This document shows positions 17,900-25,270 of a stretch of DNA of 64,000 nt, one piece after another; position 1 is the stretch's first letter, and the number at the start of each line of letters is the position of its first letter. The stretch lies in assembly GCA_900114405.1 (NCBI GenBank), contig FOSY01000006.1, positions 62,001-126,000 on the forward strand. The letters are read 5' to 3'. This stretch comes from Lachnospiraceae bacterium KH1T2. Lineage in GTDB: Bacteria > Bacillota > Clostridia > Lachnospirales > Lachnospiraceae. A model generated the notes under the pieces. It made no database searches, was not told the DNA's origin, and saw nothing but the letters and a program-made list of their open reading frames with translations. The translations under genes and the position numbers were made by a program.

Positions 17900-18514
17900 A
17901 TGGAAGAAATACAGAAAATTTATGGGTATGCGAGGATTTCAACTACAGAACAGAATGAGGACAGGCAGATACTGGCGTTGAAGGAAATGGGAGTTCCTGA
18001 GAAGAATATCTTTTTGGATAAAATGTCAGGAAAGAACTTTGAAAGACCGCAATATAAAAAGATGCTGCGAAAGTTAAACAGCAATTCTGTTCTTTATATC
18101 AAGTCGATTGACAGGCTAGGACGCAGCTATAAAGATCTTAGTGAGCAGTGGCGTATTATCACGAAGGAAAAGTGTGCTGATGTGGTTGTAATAGATATGC
18201 CATTGCTTGATACAAGGCGAGATAAGAATCTCTTGGGAACGTTTATAAGTGATCTGATACTGGCATTGTTGTCATATATTTCAGAAAATGAATACTATCA
18301 GAGACAAGCAGAAGGAATTGCGGCTGCAAAAGCACGAGGAGTACGTTTTGGAAGAATTCCTAAACCATTACCGGGAAATTTCCATGAAGTATATAAAAGA
18401 TGGAAGCAAAAAAAGATATCGGTTTCTCAGGCAGCAAAAGAGTGCGGATTGCCGCAGACGACTTTTTACGATAAGGCAAAATTATTCGGAAAAACCACTT
18501 TAAAGAATGCATAA
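17900..18514 (+). CDS. Serine site-specific recombinase (invertase/resolvase type)
   Basis: A complete 204-residue small serine recombinase of the Pin/Hin/TnpR group. The catalytic serine is Ser14 in YGYARISTTEQ. Supporting arginines lie in IKSIDRLGRSYKDL (about 73-86), the long E helix follows near 115-145, and the C-terminal HTH is about 165-195 (SVSQAAKECGLPQTTFYDKAK). It would recombine short inverted or directly repeated sites. A strong GAAAGGAG precedes the ATG. A 15-bp inverted repeat starts 15 bp after the stop codon, so this recombinase may act on it. Enzyme class is confident; the target is inferred. Confidence 0.93.
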   Translation: MEEIQKIYGYARISTTEQNEDRQILALKEMGVPEKNIFLDKMSGKNFERPQYKKMLRKLNSNSVLYIKSIDRLGRSYKDLSEQWRIITKEKCADVVVIDMPLLDTRRDKNLLGTFISDLILALLSYISENEYYQRQAEGIAAAKARGVRFGRIPKPLPGNFHEVYKRWKQKKISVSQAAKECGLPQTTFYDKAKLFGKTTLKNA

Positions 18515-18519
18515 AAATG

Positions 18520-18550
18520 TTCGGAATAGTGTACTTTTCCGAATTTTTTT
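18520..18550 (+). terminator. Recombinase terminator overlapping the left inverted repeat
   Basis: TTCGGAA (18520-18526) pairs with TTCCGAA (18537-18543), followed by seven T. The 3' arm is shared with the left half of the 15-bp inverted repeat. Confidence 0.6.
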
Positions 18551-18639
18551 AATTTCAAAGATAATACAGTATAATCCACATTCTCTAAATGTTTATCGGC
18601 ATAAAAATATAAAAATTAGCCCCTTTCGGAAAAGTACAC
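18529..18639. repeat. 15-bp perfect inverted repeats flanking an 81-bp promoter-like segment
   Basis: GTGTACTTTTCCGAA (18529-18543) and its exact complement (18625-18639) flank a segment holding TATAAT at 18570-18575. Read in reverse, the same place gives TATACT. It lies between an invertase-type recombinase and the cassette gene it would drive. This is compatible with an invertible promoter or a resolution site. Only one orientation can be seen here. Confidence 0.5.
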
Positions 18640-18684
18640 ATAATTGAATATTTCTCATCATTAAGTTATGAATGGAGTAATGAT

Positions 18685-20088
18685 ATGAGCGAGGTGCATC
18701 AGGAATATCAGTCATTAAAAGAGGAAATGTCAAAAATAGATACTCAACGTGGCGGTGGAGTAAATGGATTAAAGGGCTTTTATGCAGAGCAGGTAAATGC
18801 TGCAATTGATAATGTTAATAGAATAAATTCCGGGACGCTCGCTCGACAAGTAGTTATCGATAATAATGGTGATGCTGATGCAATAATTAAGTATTCCAAT
18901 GGACGATTTGGAAGAGCTATTCAATATAAAAGTGGGTATCAATTTTCAAAGCATAAAGAATTTCTTTCAAGTGGGAAATACGATGGAATGATATACGCAG
19001 TTAATTATGATCATTCTCTATTTTTTAATGAAAAACAACTTGAAGAATTATCTGAAATTGCCAAAAAGCACAATATTAAAATAGTACAGGCAAGTGTTAG
19101 TGATTCTGAAATGAAAGTCTTAGCTGAAGTAGCATTTTATGAAGGAAAAGTAAGAGATAGAATCGGATTAAATAAGGCCCCTAAAATTACCATTGAATTG
19201 TATGTTGACTCAAAAGAAGCCAAGTATCAGTTTGACCAGATAATAGAGAAGCAGACACAAGTAAATAGTTTTATTGCCAATCAAACGAGCTCATTCTTGA
19301 ATGAAGATTTTGGACTTATTAATAGAGTTGGGACTTCTCAAGCATTAAGTGCAGCACAGTTTGCAGCAGCTTTTTCTGTTGCTAAAAATGCAATAAGTAT
19401 CATTAAAGAAGAGAAAGAATTTGGTGAAGCAGCTAAGTCTGTTGTTAAGGATGCTTCAACGGCAGCAGTAATTGGCTATGCGACTGGATCGTTAACTGAA
19501 TTTGCAAATATAGAAATGGGAGATGCTGCCCTGTTAGTTAATGGGACTATTCAAGTATCAAAGCAGATTGTTTCGTATGTAAATGGAGAAATTGACGAAG
19601 AACGGTTGATACAAAATGTGACAGAAACAACAACATTGATGGTTGCTGCACATATGGGAAAGTCATTTGGGGGAACAATTGGCAGTATAGGTGGTCCGGT
19701 GGGCATATTTATCGGTCAATTCATTGGGGAAATGGTTACTACTGCAATTTGTACTACGGTTATTGATACTATTCATAGGGAGAAGAAAGTCATTAAATAT
19801 CATAATAAGATGTTAGGACTGGCACATAGAGCAGAAAATGAGATACGCGAGGCACAAGAACGACTTTTTGTATTAGTTAATGAAGATAATAAAAAAATGG
19901 CTCAAGTGTTAAATGAGGGCTATGAAAAATTCTTAGGAGGGATTGTGAAATATGATTACAATCTTGCATCATTGGGTCTGGTGGAAATAGGAGAACAATT
20001 TGGAATTAAAGCTGAAAAAATAAAGCAAGGTCATATTGAAAAAGGAAATATTTTTAGAAATAAAAATAGAGTTATCCGTATGGGATAG
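18685..20088 (+). CDS. Unrecognised protein: QxK nuclease-like N-terminus plus glycine-zipper hydrophobic domain
   Basis: A 467-residue protein with no confident family. Residues about 28-110 (GLKGFYAEQVN ... GDADAIIKYS ... AIQYKSGY) give an Asp (63/65), strand, Gln80-x-Lys82 spacing like the core of PD-(D/E)xK nucleases of the QxK type. Residues about 225-362 are hydrophobic and small-residue rich, ending in a glycine zipper (GKSFGGTIGSIGGPVGIFIG, about 323-342), as in pore-forming or membrane-inserting domains. The remainder is helical. No signal peptide is visible. It is the first gene of a tight four-gene set (14 bp to the next). A nuclease/toxin-like role is an inference; it could instead be a structural membrane protein. 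Confidence 0.6.
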   Translation: MSEVHQEYQSLKEEMSKIDTQRGGGVNGLKGFYAEQVNAAIDNVNRINSGTLARQVVIDNNGDADAIIKYSNGRFGRAIQYKSGYQFSKHKEFLSSGKYDGMIYAVNYDHSLFFNEKQLEELSEIAKKHNIKIVQASVSDSEMKVLAEVAFYEGKVRDRIGLNKAPKITIELYVDSKEAKYQFDQIIEKQTQVNSFIANQTSSFLNEDFGLINRVGTSQALSAAQFAAAFSVAKNAISIIKEEKEFGEAAKSVVKDASTAAVIGYATGSLTEFANIEMGDAALLVNGTIQVSKQIVSYVNGEIDEERLIQNVTETTTLMVAAHMGKSFGGTIGSIGGPVGIFIGQFIGEMVTTAICTTVIDTIHREKKVIKYHNKMLGLAHRAENEIREAQERLFVLVNEDNKKMAQVLNEGYEKFLGGIVKYDYNLASLGLVEIGEQFGIKAEKIKQGHIEKGNIFRNKNRVIRMG

Positions 20089-20102
20089 TAAGGAGTTGCT
20101 AA

Positions 20103-20897
20103 TTGATTGAAATTATGTTAGTTGGATTGATTGCTTCGGAATTTGCAAAGGCTTGGAAAGCTGATGATATAGATAAAAAAACTATGGCAAAAAATAGTAA
20201 GGCATTTGGAAAACAAGCGGAAGCAAGAGAAAGGGTAAGAATACATGAGAATAATTTATTTGAAAAGATGAAAATTAATGCTACCAGAAAAAAAGCAATT
20301 TTACAGTGTCATATTCAAAAGTTTATAAATGTATACAAAGTTATTGACGAATATCAATTAAACAGAGGACTTGGAATAAAAGAAATGGAGAAGATAGAAT
20401 CATTAAAAAATAAAATGGTTCAAACGGTAAACATGCCTCAAATAGCAGTAGGAATACAAAAATCAGATGTTCAAACAGTGTGTCAATGGGCTATTTATGG
20501 TATTGGTGGACTCATACTAAAAGAGTCTGAGGAAAATAGTAAATTGGCTTCACGCAATATGGCAAATGCAAACGTTGTTTCCGCACAAGCCGATTCAATC
20601 TGTATTTTTTATGATGGACTTGCAGAACGAGTTCAGATATGCACAGATATTTTACAAAAACTTGCGGCTAAAGATATGTTGGCAATTAATCACATAGAAT
20701 CATTATTAAAACACAACGGGAAAAATGAAGAGTTATATACACAAGATGATATAGATGCTATAAATCTTTGTTCAGAATTAAACATATTAATATATGAGAT
20801 TATTAATACTCCTTTATTAGATGAAAATAATGAAATTACGCAGGCCTCAAAAAGAATTATTGAAAAAGGTCAACAGTATATTCAAATGTTGGGATGA
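20103..20897 (+). CDS. Unrecognised helical protein, second gene of the island cassette
   Basis: A 264-residue, almost entirely alpha-helical protein. The likely start is TTG at 20103, 7 nt after AGGAG; the ATG at 20115 is too far from that site. A short hydrophobic N-terminus (IMLVGLIASEFA) is followed by lysine- and glutamate-rich helices and one weak hydrophobic stretch near 125-140 (CQWAIYGIGGLIL). I recognise no domain. The 14-bp and 15-bp gaps to its neighbours imply cotranslation with the glycine-zipper protein and the ferredoxin-headed protein. Confidence 0.6.
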   Translation: MIEIMLVGLIASEFAKAWKADDIDKKTMAKNSKAFGKQAEARERVRIHENNLFEKMKINATRKKAILQCHIQKFINVYKVIDEYQLNRGLGIKEMEKIESLKNKMVQTVNMPQIAVGIQKSDVQTVCQWAIYGIGGLILKESEENSKLASRNMANANVVSAQADSICIFYDGLAERVQICTDILQKLAAKDMLAINHIESLLKHNGKNEELYTQDDIDAINLCSELNILIYEIINTPLLDENNEITQASKRIIEKGQQYIQMLG

Positions 20898-20912
20898 CAG
20901 GAGGGATTATTA

Positions 20913-21884
20913 ATGAGTAATTTGAGTATAAATTCAAAGTGTATTAAATGTGGATCATGCCTAAGTCTAGGATATGATTTTCTTAAAGAAGATAGAGAGG
21001 GAGCTATAGAGGTAAAAGAGGGCACCTTTCTTGAAAATGATTCTGTAGAGCTGAAATCAATAATGGAAATATGTCCATTAGGTGCATTTGAATATGATAA
21101 AAGCGTACGTATTGAATCAAATAAAGAACAACTTGAAAAGGTAAAGGAAAAATTGAAAAATTGGAAAGGGATTGCTCACATTACGGCAGAAAACATACCA
21201 TTTGATGAGAATAAGTATCAAATGAATATGCCATATGATAGTGGGAGCTCTTACACATATTCAAGTGACAATGCCGCGCTGAAAGCTGCCGAAGACAAAT
21301 TTTACAATATTGCGTATTCAAAGATTGATGCATTTATTTTGCAAGTAATCTCACAGTACAGGGGAGAAATGCTGTTACCATATTATACGTATGAAGCAGA
21401 TACTAATAGTGTTTATTATAAGGAAAATCTTAAGATAAAAGAAATGTTGAGCCAGGCAGAAAAACTATCAAAAAAAGATTTATGTAGTGGATTTTCGGAT
21501 TTTGATGTTAATCCATCAAGCGATTCTACTTACAAAATGTTAAAAAAAGGCGAACTTGTGGGAGACAACTTAGTTGATAGCGTTCATCGTGAGTTTAGTA
21601 GTGGAAGTTACTCTGGTTTGAGCTCGTACAGAATGTATTTCGATTATGATGAAACGGAAAGATATGCTGGAAAAGGATTATTTGGGGGAGATAAATATGT
21701 TAGTAAGTATTGTTACAGATCTCTTTATGAGGCAATTACGGAATTGGAAAAGGATTTACGTAGTGCTCTGAAATATAGGAAAGATCAGATTCAAAATCAT
21801 GCTGTTGAAGTCGTTAATGCCTTGATTGATACCTATAACAAGAAGGCTATGGAGGAATTGAATAGAAAACTTGATGTGCTTTGA
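20913..21884 (+). CDS. Ferredoxin-headed protein of unknown function
   Basis: A 323-residue protein whose N-terminus carries Cys10-x2-Cys13-x2-Cys16 and Cys54-Pro, the pattern of a single [4Fe-4S] ferredoxin fold (CIKCGSC ... ICPLGAF). The rest (about 70-323) is unrecognised. It contains a charged helix (EQLEKVKEKLKNWKG), a Ser/Tyr-rich section and a helical C-terminus. An AGGAGG site precedes the ATG. A cluster-bearing domain on a protein in a mobile cassette suggests redox sensing or electron supply to a partner, but nothing shows which. Third gene of the cassette; 41 bp to the lipoprotein gene. Confidence 0.65.
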   Translation: MSNLSINSKCIKCGSCLSLGYDFLKEDREGAIEVKEGTFLENDSVELKSIMEICPLGAFEYDKSVRIESNKEQLEKVKEKLKNWKGIAHITAENIPFDENKYQMNMPYDSGSSYTYSSDNAALKAAEDKFYNIAYSKIDAFILQVISQYRGEMLLPYYTYEADTNSVYYKENLKIKEMLSQAEKLSKKDLCSGFSDFDVNPSSDSTYKMLKKGELVGDNLVDSVHREFSSGSYSGLSSYRMYFDYDETERYAGKGLFGGDKYVSKYCYRSLYEAITELEKDLRSALKYRKDQIQNHAVEVVNALIDTYNKKAMEELNRKLDVL

Positions 21885-21925
21885 GTAATATGTTATAGCA
21901 GCGACAGCATGGAGAGGATTAGACG

Positions 21926-23821
21926 ATGAAAGATTCAAGAAATAATAATTCGGTGTTAAAAATAATTATAACTGTACTCTGTATACTAATTCTTAATTCC
22001 ATTGTGCTTGTCGGGTGCAATAGATCTTCTCCTTCTGATGGAGCAATAAAAAAAGATTTGATAAATTATGAAGGTCAGAATTTCTATAATATAAAAAAAG
22101 TAACTGTGGATAGGGAGTTGATTGAGAATAAAAAGGACATTGTAGATTGTGTAGTTAAAACTGAAAATGAATATGCAGATATGACTTTTTACTTGACACT
22201 ATCATATACAAAATATGATAGAGGAGGATGGCAGATTGATTCTCTGGTTGAACGCAAAAAAACAGAATTTGAAATAAAAAATGTCCCTCAAAATGAATTC
22301 TTTATTGAAAAAGTACAAGCATACATAGACGATAATGATGAAATTATCGATACTATTATTGAAGATCCCATTGTCAGTAAGACCAATGGTACAGGGACAA
22401 TAAATGCAAGGCTTTTCACGCGTCACACGGAGTATTGTGATTGTTACAGAACTTGTGAATGCAGTATTTATTTCCTGGATGGGGAATGGTATGTGAATGA
22501 ACCGGATTCTATTTCAGAAGTTTTTTATGAAATAAAAAAGGTTCCACCAAATGAATATTTCATTGAAAAAACTCAAAAATGCATTGAGGAATTAGAGAAT
22601 AATGAAATTATCGACTATTCAATAGAAAACCCTATTATTAATAATGACAAAGTCACAGGCTCAATAAGTGCAAAACTATTTACTGAACACGCTACATATA
22701 CTGATTATTATAGGACCTATGAATGCGGCATTGATTTTAGGACTGATGATGGAGAGTGGCATATAATTGAGCCTATATCACCTTCGGAGGAATTATATGT
22801 TACGCTTAATAATAATATGGTTGGGAAAACGTATTATTCTGAAGAATTAGGTGATTATGAAGTGGTGGTTACATTTAATAGTTTGCAGGAAAATAATAGT
22901 GGATATAAACTGGACTATTCTTATTCATATTGGACTACCTACTTGAATGATGATTTACATTTGGAAAAATCGTCTGTAATCCATGGAAATAATTCAATAA
23001 TGATAAGATTTGATAAGGATTACTATACAGAGTGTTTTAGTGGGGAAAAGGAGGTTGAAAGTAATTTTAAAAAAATTTTACAGGGACAGCACGAGGATGA
23101 AACAGAATACATTAAATTGAGTATACTTAAAAATCGTATTTTTATATATTTTAATGATTTCAATTGTGGTTTTTTAGAAACTGTAAATAAAAAGGATTAT
23201 GAGAAGGAATTAAATGAAAATACTAATGAATATACGGATAGAGGCGTAAATACTATACCTTCTAACGACACGTCAAAGTATGCCGCAGGTATGTATGGAA
23301 CGTATAGACGTGACCTTGAAAATGGATATGGGGGATGGAGCCTACTTACTTTAGAAGAAATCGACTCAAAATCATTCCTTACGATATGCTTGGACGAATA
23401 TAACAATGGTAGTAATAAAGTTTTCAGCGGATATGTAACGATGCGAGATTATCATTATGTCTGCGAGTGCGCGGGAACTGAACTTGAACTGATATTTACA
23501 GAAAGTGATGATTATGTTGGTGTTGAAGATACATCAGATAAGAAATCAATATTTAGCGGTTCGTATTATTCCACAGAAGGATACTATTTACCAGACCGTG
23601 TATATGTAAATGCACCAGATGGGTATGTTAATCTCAGATCTGGTCCAGGTACAGAATATGAGATAATATGCCCTGTCAATAATGGTGAGAAATTAGAAGT
23701 ATGGAGTAAATCTTTTACAAGCAAAAATGGAAAAGAGTGGAAACAAGTATTGTATACTAAAGATAGTGATGACGGACTTGATGAATATGTTGGTTATGTA
23801 ATCGCTTCGCAAATTAATTAG
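21926..23821 (+). CDS. Secreted lipoprotein with internal repeats and C-terminal SH3b domain
   Basis: A 631-residue protein. A lipoprotein signal peptide with lipobox IVLVGC places Cys near residue 31. Two clear tandem repeats of about 90 residues follow (VPQNEFFIEKVQAYI near 115 and VPPNEYFIEKTQKCI near 205, each ending in a cysteine-containing Y-R-T/C-E-C strand and a GEW). A more diverged copy seems to lie before them. The C-terminus (about 555-631) is a bacterial SH3 domain (YVNLRSGPGTEYEII) that would bind the cell wall. It ends the island cassette. It may be the surface partner of the three cytosolic/membrane proteins; its ligand is unknown. Confidence 0.75.
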   Translation: MKDSRNNNSVLKIIITVLCILILNSIVLVGCNRSSPSDGAIKKDLINYEGQNFYNIKKVTVDRELIENKKDIVDCVVKTENEYADMTFYLTLSYTKYDRGGWQIDSLVERKKTEFEIKNVPQNEFFIEKVQAYIDDNDEIIDTIIEDPIVSKTNGTGTINARLFTRHTEYCDCYRTCECSIYFLDGEWYVNEPDSISEVFYEIKKVPPNEYFIEKTQKCIEELENNEIIDYSIENPIINNDKVTGSISAKLFTEHATYTDYYRTYECGIDFRTDDGEWHIIEPISPSEELYVTLNNNMVGKTYYSEELGDYEVVVTFNSLQENNSGYKLDYSYSYWTTYLNDDLHLEKSSVIHGNNSIMIRFDKDYYTECFSGEKEVESNFKKILQGQHEDETEYIKLSILKNRIFIYFNDFNCGFLETVNKKDYEKELNENTNEYTDRGVNTIPSNDTSKYAAGMYGTYRRDLENGYGGWSLLTLEEIDSKSFLTICLDEYNNGSNKVFSGYVTMRDYHYVCECAGTELELIFTESDDYVGVEDTSDKKSIFSGSYYSTEGYYLPDRVYVNAPDGYVNLRSGPGTEYEIICPVNNGEKLEVWSKSFTSKNGKEWKQVLYTKDSDDGLDEYVGYVIASQIN

Positions 23822-24304
23822 TGAAAATAGGTTATATTATGCGGAGATAGTATTTGAAGAGGACAGTGATTAACTTCGCTGTCTTTTTCTTTTGCCAAAA
23901 CTCCAGATTAGAGAAAGAAGAACTATTTCAATTGAGATAGTTATTTTTTCTTTGCTCTGAAGCAGGTGAAGTCTTTAATTGCAAAATGAAGCCGGTGGCA
24001 TTTTGCAAAGCGGGTGTCAAGAGGGCGGAGCCCTTTTGTCAGGTCGAGGACGAAACTAATGTTTTCCCTACATGCGCACTTAATGAATTCGAGCCAAAGA
24101 CGAAGAATGAATTTAGTGCAGTCGGAGGTAAAACCCGCCCAGTAGATGAGTTGCTTGCGACACATCGTACTGGGTATTTCCTGTCACTTTGGGGCTATGG
24201 AATGTCCTGAAAAGCGGAGCATTCCCTGACAAGTTTTTGCAAAAACTGAAAGCAAAAGACAAAAGCAAAAAGAAAAATCGTGAGCAAAGGAGGCGGAAAA
24301 ATTT
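23822..24304. other. oriT-like non-coding region of the mobile element
   Basis: No convincing gene lies here, although weak frames exist on both strands. The block 24175-24250 contains GGAATGTCC/GGAGCATTCC, a strong imperfect hairpin (24199-24225), followed by the palindrome TTTTTGCAAAAA (24234-24245). It sits directly before a relaxase N-terminus, the usual place for a transfer origin. Its GC content and codon-free look differ from the AT-rich cassette to its left. oriT activity is inferred. Confidence 0.45.
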
Positions 24305-24706
24305 ATGAGAGTATTACGACACAACGGAAGAGCTGGATCACATGGAGCTTACAATCCAAAGCACAATGACAGAGAGTTTGATCTTGATAAGGCAGAGGAG
24401 ATTAAGAAGGAGCTTACAGCCAACAACATTTATTGGAACTGCATCGATGGAAAGATTATCAGACATTATCAGCTTGATGAAAATTCTACTTCATTTACCG
24501 AGGCAGGGAAAAGATTTTATAACGTTATAAATATAAAAAAAGAAACGAGCACCCTTTTCCAGTCCAAAGACCTTACTCAGTCAAAAACCCATTTCTTAGC
24601 TATTATAGTAAACCAGATAAATGTCATTGTCAACGGAAATTTTGAGGCAAAGGGGCGATGTATATGGCAAAAAAGAAGAAAAGAAACTGCTATACACAAG
24701 ATATGA
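24305..24706 (+). pseudogene. Truncated relaxase (plasmid recombination/MobV-like) remnant
   Basis: The first 75 residues (MRVLRHNGRAGSHGAYNPKH ... NDREFDLDKAEEIKKE ... IYWNC) match, from memory, the N-terminus of large relaxases of Firmicutes integrative and mobilizable elements, which are several hundred residues long. From about residue 76 the frame becomes a low-complexity, unrelated sequence that stops inside the right 44-bp repeat. Catalytic histidines further into such relaxases are missing, so it cannot be functional. AGGAGG precedes the ATG. This fragment is the main evidence that the island derives from a mobilizable element. Confidence 0.65.
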
Positions 24707-24736
24707 TAACCGGTGGAGTTTTCTCCACTGGTTTTT
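24693..24736. repeat. Right 44-bp direct repeat of the island
   Basis: It matches 17792-17835 at 42 of 44 positions. Both differences leave the hairpin pairable: one adds an A-T pair at the base, the other makes a G-U pair. It therefore still works as a terminator (ACCGGTGGAG/CTCCACTGGT plus T-run). Confidence 0.75.
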
Positions 24737-24810
24737 TACATTTATTTTACAGGACTATGCTGGCTGATTTTACGAGGAATTTATAACATATTCTCATGGA
24801 GGTGGGGCAT

Positions 24811-25047
24811 ATGAAGAGATTGTGGAATGTTATAAATGATCTTGATGCGAAGAAGGATGTAAAAGCTAAAATGTTTCTTTTTTTACTGGCTGTGGTACAT
24901 ATGGCAGCAGGAGCGGCGCTTTGGTTTATACTAGGGAGAGTAATCTTTCCGGGAATTGAGTGGCTGATCTGCTTTACAGGCTATCCTGCGGTATTTGCAG
25001 GACTGCTTGGTGGAATTATATATTTATACAGGCATGAATTTGCATAA
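24811..25047 (+). CDS. Small membrane protein of unknown function
   Basis: A 78-residue protein starting at the ATG after GGAGGTGGGG; the ATG five codons upstream overlaps that site and is unlikely. Two hydrophobic segments (about 19-41 and 47-72, FLFLLAVVHMAAGAALWFI and a Gly-rich second span) flank a short turn, and the C-terminus is RHEFA. No family is recognised. It lies between the island and the phosphate genes. No terminator is visible before the hairpin element at 25139. Confidence 0.6.
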   Translation: MKRLWNVINDLDAKKDVKAKMFLFLLAVVHMAAGAALWFILGRVIFPGIEWLICFTGYPAVFAGLLGGIIYLYRHEFA

Positions 25048-25138
25048 GCTCTATACAGGAAAATTTTACATAGATTTTACAAAACAATGTTCATACATTT
25101 TACCTGCGTTTCTTATTCTGATATTTGAAATAATATTT

Positions 25139-25246
25139 AGTATAACTGTTTTTTATAACCTCGACTAAATTCTAAGGATGTAAAACCTCACCATTAGAGG
25201 ATTTACATCAATAGAATAAGTCGAGCTAAGTAAAAACAGCAATACT
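25139..25246. repeat. 108-nt long-hairpin element, copy D1
   Basis: The whole 108 nt folds on itself. Outer arms AGTATAACTG-T-rich pair with A-rich-CAGCAATACT, then CTCGACT/AGTCGAG, TTCTA..GATGTAAA/TTTACATC..TAGAA and apical CCTC/GAGG. It is the reverse-oriented relative of 34245-34352, with compensatory differences. It ends 24 bp before the Na/Pi symporter ATG, so it lies in that gene's leader or promoter region. Confidence 0.65.
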
Positions 25247-25270
25247 GATATGTTAAAGGAAGGGATTTGT

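Larger units (their letters stand above)
17792..24736. mobile_element. AT-rich genomic island flanked by 44-bp direct repeats
   Basis: The island of about 6.9 kb contains, in order, a serine recombinase, four unrecognised genes, an oriT-like region and a relaxase fragment. Its cargo genes are visibly more AT-rich than their neighbours and use A-ending codons. Flanks are core genes (RNA methyltransferase on the left, small membrane protein and phosphate uptake on the right). It reads as a decayed integrated mobilizable element. The direct repeats and terminal recombinase are seen; mobility is inferred. Confidence 0.65.

Noticed and set aside
23941..24165. Minus-strand 74-residue frame in the oriT-like region
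   Set aside because: No ribosome site and no domain. The region looks like conserved non-coding DNA of mobile elements, and a competing plus-strand frame overlaps it.
24658..24783. Small 41-residue frame beginning MYMAKKKKRN across the right repeat
   Set aside because: No ribosome site, no domain, and it runs through the terminator hairpin.
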